Of a DNA stretch of 64,000 nt, positions 1-7,202 are shown piece after piece. How positions within the stretch are numbered: the stretch's first letter is position 1; each line of letters starts with the position of its first letter. The DNA is taken from the NCBI RefSeq assembly GCF_001684975.1, contig NZ_MAYH01000001.1, forward strand, positions 124,001 to 188,000, in the 5' to 3' direction. The notes beneath the pieces were generated by a model. It saw nothing but the letters and a program-made list of their open reading frames with translations. It made no database searches and had not been told where the DNA came from. The stretch comes from Chryseobacterium artocarpi. GTDB lineage: Bacteria > Bacteroidota > Bacteroidia > Flavobacteriales > Weeksellaceae. Both the position numbers and the translations under genes were made by a program.

Positions 1-1
1 T

Positions 2-220
2 GACGCTTTCCCTGATCAGGAATTTAATGGAGTAGTAAGCTCATTTTCTCCTGCCACAGGTGCTACATTCTCTATTCTTCCTCCGGATAATGCGAGCGGT
101 AACTTCGTAAAAGTAGTTCAGAGACTTCCTGTAAAAATCGATTTTGTAAATCTTGATAAAAATATTGCAAAAAGATTAAGAACAGGAATGAATGTGAAAG
201 CAGAAGTTTCATTGAAATAA
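2..220 (+). CDS. HlyD/EmrA-family membrane fusion protein, C-terminal fragment
   Basis: Only the last 72 residues are in the window; the 5' end lies upstream. The segment reads GATFSILPPDNASGNF then VKVVQRLPVKI and ends with an R-TGMNVKAEV tail, which is the characteristic C-terminal block of EmrA-type periplasmic adaptor proteins. In the known family, this protein links an inner-membrane MFS pump to an outer-membrane channel to expel hydrophobic drugs. The next gene downstream on the same strand is an EmrB-type exporter, which fits a tripartite EmrAB-like efflux operon. The outer-membrane TolC-like partner may lie upstream of the window. Identification of the family is firm; the substrate is unknown. 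Confidence 0.88.
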   Translation, partial: DAFPDQEFNGVVSSFSPATGATFSILPPDNASGNFVKVVQRLPVKIDFVNLDKNIAKRLRTGMNVKAEVSLK

Positions 221-367
221 TACTTAAAACTGTTTAAAAGTCAAGCAACTTTGTCATGAATAGAAAATCCGTTTTTGTAATCAAGTATAAAATAAACGGT
301 TGTTCAACATACTATTCGTTAGCAAAGTAAAAATTGATCATTGACTTTTTCACATCGTAAAAAACTT

Positions 368-1945
368 ATGCAAGAATCATTAGTAGAATATGGAGCCCGA
401 AGAGTGATCATTACGATCACAGCAATTCTTTGTGCTCTGCTTGAGATTGTGGACTCCACGATTGTGAACGTTGCCCTTAATGAAATGAAGGGTAACCTTG
501 GGGCTACACTTTCGGAAGTAGGCTGGGTGATTACTGCCTATGCGATCGGAAACGTAATTATCGTACCGATGACCAGCTGGCTTTCACAGCAGTTCGGACG
601 TAGAAATTACTTTGCAGCTTCTATTATCATATTTACCATATTTTCATTTCTCTGTGGTAATGCAACGAATATCTGGGAATTGGTATTTTTCAGACTGATG
701 CAGGGAATTGGTGGGGGAGCACTTCTGGTAACGTCACAGACGATTATTACAGAGTCTTACCCTATTGAAAAAAGAAGTATGGCACAGGCAATCTATGGAT
801 TGGGAGTAATCATTGGTCCTACATTGGGACCACCGTTGGGAGGTTATATCGTTGATAATTACAGCTGGCCGTATATTTTCTATATCAATATTCCGATCGG
901 GATTGCAGCAACTTTAATGACGCTTCAGTTCGTAAGAAGCCCGAAATATGCTGAAAAACGTAGAGTTTCAGATGTAGACTGGATTGGTATTGCTTTATTG
1001 GCGGTGACGGTAGGTTCATTACAGTTCATCCTGGAAAGAGGGCATGAAGAAGACTGGTTTGAAAGTGGAATGATTGTAACCTTTACAGTAGCAGCCGTAT
1101 TAGGATTTATATTATTCCTTTGGCGGGAACTTACTTTTAAATATCCTATTGTAGAACTCAGGGTATTGAAAAACGGAAATTTAAGAATCGGAACGGTGAT
1201 GTCGTTTGTGTTGGGATTTGGGTTGTATGGATCTACATTTATCGTTCCGCTTTATACACAGAGTATTTTGGGATGGACGGCGCTTCAGTCGGGAGCATTG
1301 ATGATTCCGGCAGCTCTGACAACAGCTTTCATGATGCCGATTATCGGAAAATTACTGACGAAAGGCGCAAAACAGCAGATCTTGGTCTCTCTGGGACTGT
1401 TCATCTTCTTTATCTATAGCTTCTGGGGATATAAAATTCTGACTCCCGATACCAGTAAAGAAGCCTTCTTCTGGATGCTTATTGTGAGAGGGGCTGGTTT
1501 AGGACTATTATTTATTCCAATTACCTCATTATCATTAAGTACCTTAAAAGGGCAGGAAATCGGACAGGGAGCAGCTTTTACAGGGATGATGAGACAGCTG
1601 GGCGGATCTTTTGGGATTGCAGCCATCACAACCTTTATTGCGAATGCCGGGCAGACGTATAGGAATAATTTGATTTCCCATCTGGATTCAAATAGTTTTG
1701 AAGTTCAGCAAAGAATTAATGCTTTAAAAGCAAACTTTATAGCAAAAGGAATGACACCTGATGCAGCACTGAATGCAGCTTATAAAATGCTTGATCTATC
1801 CGTAACCAAACAGGCAACCGTACTGTCTTATATGGATGTATTTCTTTACCTCGGGGTAATATTTTTAATATGTATTCCGTTTATCTTATTTATTAAAGAA
1901 AGAAAAAGTAAAGAAAAGATAGATTTGAGTGAAGCCATGCACTAA
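368..1945 (+). CDS. EmrB/QacA-type MFS drug exporter (DHA2 family)
   Basis: This 525-residue inner-membrane protein would export drugs by proton antiport together with the EmrA-like adaptor encoded just upstream. The sequence shows the DHA2 hallmarks: DSTIVNVAL in the first membrane helix (about residues 29-37), R-MQGIGGGALL in helix 4, and the antiporter motif GPTLGPPLGG (about 150-159) followed by W-IFYINIPIG. The length and hydrophobic pattern fit 14 membrane helices. A TTG in the same frame lies 27 bases upstream (341), but the ATG at 368 is preferred because the homologous region begins directly after it. A strong hairpin with a T-run follows the stop. Substrate cannot be told from the sequence. 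Confidence 0.9.
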   Translation: MQESLVEYGARRVIITITAILCALLEIVDSTIVNVALNEMKGNLGATLSEVGWVITAYAIGNVIIVPMTSWLSQQFGRRNYFAASIIIFTIFSFLCGNATNIWELVFFRLMQGIGGGALLVTSQTIITESYPIEKRSMAQAIYGLGVIIGPTLGPPLGGYIVDNYSWPYIFYINIPIGIAATLMTLQFVRSPKYAEKRRVSDVDWIGIALLAVTVGSLQFILERGHEEDWFESGMIVTFTVAAVLGFILFLWRELTFKYPIVELRVLKNGNLRIGTVMSFVLGFGLYGSTFIVPLYTQSILGWTALQSGALMIPAALTTAFMMPIIGKLLTKGAKQQILVSLGLFIFFIYSFWGYKILTPDTSKEAFFWMLIVRGAGLGLLFIPITSLSLSTLKGQEIGQGAAFTGMMRQLGGSFGIAAITTFIANAGQTYRNNLISHLDSNSFEVQQRINALKANFIAKGMTPDAALNAAYKMLDLSVTKQATVLSYMDVFLYLGVIFLICIPFILFIKERKSKEKIDLSEAMH

Positions 1946-1955
1946 ATTTTAATCA

Positions 1956-1985
1956 AAAACCTCCGATATTCTCGGAGGTTTTTTT
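1956..1985 (+). terminator. Rho-independent terminator after the MFS exporter
   Basis: Arms AAAACCTCCGA (1956-1966) and TCGGAGGTTTT (1972-1982) pair perfectly over 11 bp with a 5-base loop, and the T-run continues to 1985. It lies 11 bases after the exporter stop codon and ends that transcription unit. Confidence 0.9.
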
Positions 1986-2070
1986 GTAAACAAAAACAGG
2001 AGTATTTTCTATCATATATAATTCCCATTTTTCATCTTTCTTATTAGAGTAGCTGTTTTTTGAAAGAAAC

Positions 2071-2097
2071 AATATCAATATCAATATCAATATCAAT
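2071..2097. repeat. Hexanucleotide tandem repeat (AATATC)
   Basis: Four perfect tandem copies of AATATC plus a partial fifth sit directly before the palindromic element at 2100. Slippage here could change copy number between strains. It lies downstream of both flanking genes, so an effect on expression is unlikely. Confidence 0.8.
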
Positions 2098-2099
2098 AG

Positions 2100-2159
2100 G
2101 AGCGGGCTTTAGCCCGCTCTCATTATAAATTTCCATATCCATTCGGCTTTAGCCAAAAT
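2100..2159. repeat. Dispersed palindromic element, copy 1 (two hairpins)
   Basis: The element starts with a perfect 8-bp hairpin, GAGCGGGC-TTTA-GCCCGCTC (2100-2119), and ends with a smaller GGC-TTTA-GCC hairpin (2145-2154), joined by an A+T-rich linker. A second copy with the same order and orientation lies at 14822-14877. It sits between two convergent genes, where it could also act as an mRNA 3' barrier. The repeat is seen directly; a REP-like role is inference. Confidence 0.85.
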
Positions 2160-2180
2160 GTAAAAACATTCGTTTATAAA

Positions 2181-3197
2181 CTATTGTTGTATAGATTGTA
2201 ACCATTCAATTCCACTGATGTCAATCAGTTTTAAGGTATGCATTTCCTCTTTTTGAAGAATATCATCAATACTGATATTAATATCCGCCTTTGCTCCCAA
2301 CGGAATAACAAGACTATGTTTTCCGGGTTTTACTTTAGCTACATAATGGTTTTTAATACTCTGCTTAGATAACTTTGAAAGTTCTTTATGGTCTATTTCT
2401 TTTAAAATCGTTCCGTTTTTATCCAAAATGTGGATGCCTATGAGGAAAGAGCCATATACATCTGCGCCTTCTGTTCTGTAGACCTCAAATTTTAAATCCG
2501 AACTATTATGCGAAATATTTGAGATTTCAAGTTTCGGTTTTACAGACTTATTATGTAATGTTCCCCAAACACCGCCATGAAAATACTGATTGGTGTAAAG
2601 CGTAAGCCCAAAAATGATAAGTGAACCTATTAACACAAAAGTTTTCGGTTGAGAAATAGGAAGTTTTCCGGATCCCAGCCATTGAAACCACTTCGTTTGA
2701 GTAAAAGTCTGATTTTTCCTTATCAAATAATTATCAAGAGAATAATCACCACTTCCGCTAAGGAACAAAACAAAGCCACCAGCAACTCCCAAAACTCCGA
2801 TTTGCCATTCATCCAGGCAGGTAGTTCCCAACCAGCCTGAACCTAATAAAATTCCCAAAGCAAGGCTGAAAATACCGATACTCATCAAGCGGGTAAACAG
2901 CCCAAGGATAATAAATAGCCCTACAATAGCCTCAATGATTGTAAACACCATCATAGATCTTTGTAAAGCATCAGGATGAGTAACCAGATATTCTATAATT
3001 GGTTTTATTCCTAAAGCATTGGGTAAAAAATGATTGAATTTCTCTCCGATATATCCTTTTTCATCGGGAATAAGCTTGTTCTCAAGGATGAGTCTGCGCC
3101 AGAAAGCAGAAAAATAAGTCCATCCGATAACCATACGGAGGGATAAAGTATATAAACCAGCCAGATTAGAAGACTGACTGTTTGTAATATGTTTCAT
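2181..3197 (-). CDS. DoxD/DoxA-like membrane protein (thiosulfate:quinone oxidoreductase small-subunit family)
   Basis: This 338-residue protein has about five membrane helices (roughly residues 15-33, 84-104, 107-120, 132-148 and 186-202). The N-terminal half has a DoxX/DoxD look, with LSLRMVIGWTYFSAFWRR near the start, GLFIILGLFTRL around 93-104, and a GSGDYSLD segment near 148-155. The part after residue 205, with an extracytoplasmic domain, resembles DoxA, so this appears to be a natural DoxD-DoxA fusion. In Acidianus the DoxDA pair is a thiosulfate:quinone oxidoreductase; the role in flavobacteria is not settled. The gene stands alone, between a repeat element and a small exported protein. 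The family call is fairly secure, the reaction is not. Confidence 0.7.
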   Translation of the reverse strand: MKHITNSQSSNLAGLYTLSLRMVIGWTYFSAFWRRLILENKLIPDEKGYIGEKFNHFLPNALGIKPIIEYLVTHPDALQRSMMVFTIIEAIVGLFIILGLFTRLMSIGIFSLALGILLGSGWLGTTCLDEWQIGVLGVAGGFVLFLSGSGDYSLDNYLIRKNQTFTQTKWFQWLGSGKLPISQPKTFVLIGSLIIFGLTLYTNQYFHGGVWGTLHNKSVKPKLEISNISHNSSDLKFEVYRTEGADVYGSFLIGIHILDKNGTILKEIDHKELSKLSKQSIKNHYVAKVKPGKHSLVIPLGAKADINISIDDILQKEEMHTLKLIDISGIEWLQSIQQ

Positions 3198-3249
3198 TGA
3201 AATTAATATTATATTGTAAAAAACTGATTGTAACGGATTAAAAAGTTTT

Positions 3250-3606
3250 TTAAACCAGATTCAATTTCAGTCTTTTAAATAAAATATATTTTGGTGGGCT
3301 GTTTCCGGTAGTATGCCCTGAATAGTCGTTGAAAGTAAGATTTCCTTCGTGGATATTTTTCACAGAAACAGTAGAGTCCAAAAAGGCATTACAGTGTTTA
3401 GCTTTAATGACTATTTTTGAAACCGATATTTTAGAGGAAATAGAGGTGAAATCACAGCTTGATACAAGATTAGATGTTGTTTTAACCTTATTTAAGCCAC
3501 TGATGTACTGAATGTCAAAAATATCAAGAACATTCCTTTTTACAGAACATGGAGATAATGAAAACGCCAATATAAGCATCATTATGATGGCTTTGTAGGT
3601 CTTCAT
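3250..3606 (-). CDS. Small exported protein of unknown function
   Basis: I do not recognise a characterised family. The most likely start is the ATG at 3606, which gives 118 residues beginning MKTYKAIIMMLILAFSLS, a signal peptide or N-terminal anchor. An ATG 21 bases further upstream (3627) is possible but would place polar residues before the hydrophobic core. The mature part has three cysteines and ends in a GNSPPKYILFKRLKLN motif. The gene follows a hydrolase gene on the same strand after a gap of 38 bases, so the two may be cotranscribed. Confidence 0.6.
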   Translation of the reverse strand: MKTYKAIIMMLILAFSLSPCSVKRNVLDIFDIQYISGLNKVKTTSNLVSSCDFTSISSKISVSKIVIKAKHCNAFLDSTVSVKNIHEGNLTFNDYSGHTTGNSPPKYILFKRLKLNLV

Positions 3607-3644
3607 ATGGATCTTGGTGTCTGACATTACTACAAAACTACACT

Positions 3645-4559
3645 TTATTTTAATTTCAACTCAATAAACTTTAAAAATTCCTCCTGCTGGTCAACAAATA
3701 AATAGTGAGAACAGTTATCTATAAGTTTAAAATTATTTTTTCCGACAATATTTTTAAGGTCGTTCAACTGTTTTTGAGAGAATATTCCGTCATTTTTTCC
3801 ATAAACAGCAAAGATGGAAATACCTTTTCTTTTGATTTCTTTTAAAACACTTGTATTATCAAGGTTATTACGTTTTTCATTTTGATAAAATGTAATGGGC
3901 GAATTGGCATTTCTGATGTTGTTTTTATAAAACTCACCATCTTTATATTGTTTTCTCAAACTTTCACTTTCCGGAGTAGGGATGGGCATATCAAAAAAGT
4001 TCATTTTCCCCGCTATTTCGTAGCACCTTTTTCTGTAAGCTGCAGAGTTTTTATCGAGGCTTTCTACTTCAGAAATTTCCTTTAATTGAACCGGATCGTT
4101 TTTGAAATGTTCTTTTGCCTGATTCAGAATATGATTATACGTTTCCTGTTGGGTAAATAATGCACCTGCGAGTGTTAATGTTTTTACTTTTTCAGGAAAT
4201 TGATGAGTGAAAAGAGTACCGATGATTCCTCCAAAACTATGAGCGAGTATATGTGCCTTTTTTAGATGATAGGCACTGTAAATTTGATTCAAATCATCAA
4301 AACTTTCCTTAAATGTCATCGTGGCATTCTCATCCTTTGAGCGTCCTTCACCTCGTCTGTCATAGACAATGACATAAAATCCTTTATCGGCAAGATTTTG
4401 AGCGGTTGTTCCTTCAAATAAAGTTGCATTTCCACTGGGTCCGCCATGAATAAAAATAACAGCAGGATTCTTTTGATTGCCATAAGCTTTTGAATAAATA
4501 TTCTGAGCATGTACTGAAATTATAAATAAAGAAAACAGAAGGGATAAGAATGATTTCAT
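3645..4559 (-). CDS. Exported alpha/beta hydrolase (proline iminopeptidase-like)
   Basis: This 304-residue protein starts with a signal peptide (MKSFLSLLFSLFIISVHAQ), so it acts in the periplasm or outside. The alpha/beta-hydrolase core is clear: HGGPSG (residues 38-43) forms the oxyanion region, AHSFGG holds the nucleophile Ser108, YGKNDG supplies the probable acid Asp257 and NCSHY the base His285. The HGGPSG motif is typical of the proline iminopeptidase branch, which cleaves N-terminal proline from peptides, but the nucleophile elbow here is A-H-S-F-G rather than the usual G-x-S-x-G. The substrate may therefore differ. A small exported protein gene follows closely on the same strand. Confidence 0.82.
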   Translation of the reverse strand: MKSFLSLLFSLFIISVHAQNIYSKAYGNQKNPAVIFIHGGPSGNATLFEGTTAQNLADKGFYVIVYDRRGEGRSKDENATMTFKESFDDLNQIYSAYHLKKAHILAHSFGGIIGTLFTHQFPEKVKTLTLAGALFTQQETYNHILNQAKEHFKNDPVQLKEISEVESLDKNSAAYRKRCYEIAGKMNFFDMPIPTPESESLRKQYKDGEFYKNNIRNANSPITFYQNEKRNNLDNTSVLKEIKRKGISIFAVYGKNDGIFSQKQLNDLKNIVGKNNFKLIDNCSHYLFVDQQEEFLKFIELKLK

Positions 4560-4866
4560 AGCTGGTATTTGAGGTTGCTAATCTAATTAATATTTTTGAG
4601 GATTGAGGAGAATTTTATGGTGGAATGTTGTAAACCACCCCTCAAAAATTATTTGAATTTTGCCATCTCTCCAATGGATGAGAATTTTCACACCTTCAAT
4701 TATGATTTTACGGATGACTTGGAAAATAGGTTATTGAATAAATTATCAGGAGTAATTTTCAAACTTTTTTTACTTCTATCTTCCTTTCTTTAAAAAATAA
4801 GTACTACTGACTAACAGTTGTCACAAACCTGCCTTATCTTTACTACGATATTAAAAAAATATTTCA
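4560..4866. other. Gene-free spacer before tag
   Basis: This spacer separates the divergent hydrolase and tag genes, so it must hold both promoters. A 65-codon frame at 4596-4793 has no recognisable domain and an unconvincing composition. TATCTTTA (4835-4842) is one base off the TAnnTTTG -7 box and is the likeliest core of a tag promoter, although its upstream TTG (4818-4820) is only 14 bases away. Nothing else is evident. Confidence 0.5.
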
Positions 4867-5418
4867 ATGAGTTATTGTTTGGCAATAGACAGAATGCAGC
4901 CTGAAAGAAGAAAAGAACTGCACAAAAACTATCACGATAATTATTACGGATTTCCAATTCATGATGATAATGAATTGTTCGGAAGACTGATTTTGGAAAT
5001 TAATCAGGCAGGGCTGAGTTGGGAAACTGTTTTAAAAAAAGAAGAAAGCTTCAGGAAAGCTTACGATAATTTTGATATTCAAAAAATAGCAGCTTATACA
5101 GAAGAAGACCGTGAGAGGCTTTTGAGTGATAGCGGAATTATCAGAAATAAACTGAAAGTGAATGCCGCAATTGAAAATGCAAAAACAATTATCGAACTGC
5201 AAAAAGAATTCGGTTCATTTGAAAAATGGCTGGAGCATCATCACCCCAAAACATTGCCGGAATGGATGAAACTTTTCAAGAAAACATTCAAATTTACCGG
5301 TGGCGAGATTGTAAATGAATTCCTGATGAGTACAGGTTATCTGAAAGGCGCACACCACGAAACCTGCTCAATTCACGCAAAAGTATTGGAACAAAATCCT
5401 TTATGGAAAAAGAAATAG
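4867..5418 (+). CDS. tag: DNA-3-methyladenine glycosylase I
   Basis: The enzyme removes 3-methyladenine from alkylated DNA in the cytoplasm, starting base-excision repair. The 183-residue length is normal for Tag. The zinc-binding set of the family is present: Cys4, the YHDN motif with His23, and the C-terminal H-x3-C pair in AHHETCSIH. The catalytic-pocket block LEINQAGLSW contains Glu44, followed by TVLKKEESFR and the SDSGIIRNKLK segment, all diagnostic. The gene stands alone between opposed neighbours. The identification is very secure. Confidence 0.96.
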   Translation: MSYCLAIDRMQPERRKELHKNYHDNYYGFPIHDDNELFGRLILEINQAGLSWETVLKKEESFRKAYDNFDIQKIAAYTEEDRERLLSDSGIIRNKLKVNAAIENAKTIIELQKEFGSFEKWLEHHHPKTLPEWMKLFKKTFKFTGGEIVNEFLMSTGYLKGAHHETCSIHAKVLEQNPLWKKK

Positions 5419-5463
5419 AACGTTTCAGATGCCACGAATGACAAATAATTCTGAGCAAATATC

Positions 5464-5504
5464 TATGTGCCTTTGTAGTTGAAAAATTGCTACATAGGCA
5501 CATA
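5464..5504. repeat. Imperfect hairpin between tag and the next gene
   Basis: TATGTGCCT (5464-5472) and AGGCACATA (5496-5504) form a 9-bp stem, with an inner GTAG/CTAC pairing (5475-5478 and 5490-5493). The + strand continues with an A-run, so the minus strand reads T-rich before the stem rather than after it. It may protect mRNA ends or be a degenerate repeat copy. Confidence 0.5.
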
Positions 5505-5534
5505 AAAAATAAGTTTGAACTGTAAGAGTAACAC

Positions 5535-6044
5535 TTATTTTAAGCTTCTTATGGTAACATCAGGTTTCTCACCTTGAGGGACAATAAAAATAGCATTATC
5601 CTCAATAGTATCTCCCGGATCAAAATAATAACTTCCGGTCACAGGAATTGTACTTGTAGTAAATTTTCCTGATTTATCATAGGCTGAATAAGTAACATTG
5701 ATCATTTGGGCTTTCATTTTAAGCTCAATCTTTTTAGAAGTAAGTCTAGCACCGGTTGCATTAATACAATCTAATTCTGCCAATCCGATATTACTTACAA
5801 TTTGAGGAAAAGCAGACAGCCTGATATTGTATCCTTTATCCGATTTATTTTTTACAGAAGCGGAAACTTTATAACGGTCATATTGCTTTCCACCTGATTC
5901 AACGCTTTCTTTGTTGAGAATATTGAAGGTGACACTCATACCATTAACGTCTATAGTTTGACCATCAGAAATCTTTTGCGCATTTGCTGAGATTCCTAGC
6001 AAGAAAACTGTCGTGAGGGAAAATAAAAAAGTCAGGTTTTTCAT
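5535..6044 (-). CDS. Exported protein of unknown function
   Basis: The 169-residue product begins with a clear signal peptide (MKNLTFLFSLTTVFLLGISANAQ, cleaved after Ala-Gln). The mature part has no cysteine pair or catalytic motif that I can recognise, and alternating beta-type residues suggest a small beta-sandwich domain. It carries segments such as KVSASVKNKSDKGYNIRLSA and GSYYFDPGDTIEDNAIF, which look like DUF4352-type or accessory adhesin domains, but I cannot assign a family. It lies next to the HxlR regulator gene with a 114-base gap and may be independent of it. Confidence 0.7.
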   Translation of the reverse strand: MKNLTFLFSLTTVFLLGISANAQKISDGQTIDVNGMSVTFNILNKESVESGGKQYDRYKVSASVKNKSDKGYNIRLSAFPQIVSNIGLAELDCINATGARLTSKKIELKMKAQMINVTYSAYDKSGKFTTSTIPVTGSYYFDPGDTIEDNAIFIVPQGEKPDVTIRSLK

Positions 6045-6158
6045 GATCTTAATTTGTGTGATTGTTGAATATTAAATGTATGTAAAATAACAAAATGAAG
6101 TATAATTTACTTTTAAGTTATTGTATTTGTGTATTTTATTTTTGAGAAGCTTTGTCTT

Positions 6159-6536
6159 TTACTCTTCTTCAAAGGATTGTTCTATTAATTGTCTATGTGC
6201 TGTTCCCCATTTTTCAAATTCAAGAATAATAGGCTTCAGTTTATACCCAATTTCTGTAAGTTCATATTCTACTCTTGGAGGAACTTCGGCATATACTGTT
6301 CTTGTAATAATTTTATCCTCTTCTAATCTGCGAAGTTGTAGTGTTAGCATACGTTCTGTAATGTTCTGAAGATGTTTCTTTAATTCTCCGAATCTCATTT
6401 TACCATTGACGAGGTAACAACAGATGGCAAGCGCCCACTGCCCACCAATAATGTTAGATGCATAAACTTCCGGACATTCGTCTGCAAGAGCTTTTTTATT
6501 GGCAAAATTGGTTGAGGTTTCCTTTATTTTAGTCAT
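6159..6536 (-). CDS. HxlR-family winged-helix transcriptional regulator
   Basis: This 125-residue DNA-binding protein has the standard HxlR pattern: a Cys-Pro near the N-terminus (Cys21), IIGGQWALAICCYL, RFGELKKHLQNITERMLTLQLRRLEED for the recognition helix, and YELTEIGYKLKPII in the wing. Members of this family (for example YodB and HypR) often sense quinones or electrophiles through the conserved N-terminal cysteine. It is transcribed away from a flavodoxin-fold reductase gene 91 bases away. A 13-bp inverted repeat between the two genes covers the regulator's own start codon and the reductase promoter. It is probably the repressor of that reductase and of itself. Confidence 0.9.
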   Translation of the reverse strand: MTKIKETSTNFANKKALADECPEVYASNIIGGQWALAICCYLVNGKMRFGELKKHLQNITERMLTLQLRRLEEDKIITRTVYAEVPPRVEYELTEIGYKLKPIILEFEKWGTAHRQLIEQSFEEE

Positions 6537-6594
6537 TACTTACATTTTTTATAGTACCCTACAATAGGTTGCTAATGTACGAAATGTAAGTAAT
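6535..6594. promoter_or_regulatory. Probable HxlR operator: 13-bp perfect inverted repeat
   Basis: ATTACTTACATTT (6535-6547) and AAATGTAAGTAAT (6582-6594) are exact reverse complements separated by 34 bases. One arm overlaps the regulator's start codon and the other lies just before the -7 box of the divergent reductase gene. The position and symmetry suit two bound dimers repressing both promoters. Operator function is inferred from position. Confidence 0.7.
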
Positions 6595-6600
6595 ATGTAA

Positions 6601-6608
6601 TATTTTTG
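6601..6608 (+). promoter_or_regulatory. -7 promoter box of the reductase gene
   Basis: TATTTTTG matches the Bacteroidota -7 consensus TAnnTTTG exactly and ends 19 bases before the reductase ATG. No TTG lies at the usual 17-23 base spacing upstream, which suggests a weak or activated promoter. Confidence 0.6.
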
Positions 6609-6627
6609 TTGTAGAAATTTAAACATA

Positions 6628-7158
6628 ATGAAAACATTAATTATTGTCACTCACCCTGATATAGAAGAATCTGTTATAAACAAAAGATGGATTGAAGAGT
6701 TAAATAAATACCCGGAAAAATACACTGTTCATCAATTGTATAAAGCCTATCCTGATGGAAAAATCAATGTTGCTAAAGAGCAGGAGATTATGGAGGCTCA
6801 TGATAATATTGTTTTCCAGTTTCCTTTTTACTGGTTCAGCAGCCCGCCTCTTTTGAAGCAATGGCTGGATGAGGTTATTTTGTATGGTTGGGCATATGGA
6901 AGTAGCAGTGGCTATAAGCTTGCCGGAAAAAAAATGACTTTAGCTGTTACTGCCGGAATAGATGAAGACGTATATTCTGCTTCAGGAAAATATAAATATA
7001 CAATGAAGGAACTTCTCAGACCTTATGAGCTGACCTTTGATTATATTAAGGCACAATATGAAGAACCTTTTGTTTACTATGGAATAGAGCGAGATCCTTC
7101 AGATGAATGGATTGGAAAAAGTGTTCCGATGTACCTTGAATTTTTAGAGAATTTATAA
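6628..7158 (+). CDS. Flavodoxin-fold NAD(P)H oxidoreductase (KefF/YwrO/MdaB type)
   Basis: This 176-residue cytoplasmic flavoprotein should reduce quinones or similar electrophiles with NAD(P)H. It begins with a beta strand and phosphate-binding loop, MKTLIIVTHPDIEESVINK, and has the family block FQFPFYWFSSPPLLKQWLDEVI around residues 67-88, then YGWAYGSS and the LAVTAGIDED loop. The second NAD(P)H oxidoreductase at 35263-35841 is a distant paralogue. It is divergent from the HxlR regulator at 6159-6536, the usual pairing for quinone-stress enzymes. A hairpin follows the stop. The exact substrate is unknown. Confidence 0.88.
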   Translation: MKTLIIVTHPDIEESVINKRWIEELNKYPEKYTVHQLYKAYPDGKINVAKEQEIMEAHDNIVFQFPFYWFSSPPLLKQWLDEVILYGWAYGSSSGYKLAGKKMTLAVTAGIDEDVYSASGKYKYTMKELLRPYELTFDYIKAQYEEPFVYYGIERDPSDEWIGKSVPMYLEFLENL

Positions 7159-7167
7159 AAAATAATG

Positions 7168-7202
7168 GGAATCTATCTGGAGGTCTTTTTCAGATAGATT
7201 CC
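7168..7202. terminator. Bidirectional terminator between convergent genes
   Basis: GGAATCTATCTG (7168-7179) pairs perfectly with CAGATAGATTCC (7191-7202) around a loop that contains TCTTTTT. It lies between the reductase stop and the patatin stop and reaches the first base of the latter, so it probably serves both transcripts. Confidence 0.7.

Noticed and set aside
341..367. TTG start of the MFS gene at 341
   Set aside because: The family sequence begins at the ATG at 368, and the extra nine residues have no support.
4596..4793. 65-codon open frame on the + strand
   Set aside because: No domain, no promoter, no good composition; it lies in a promoter spacer.
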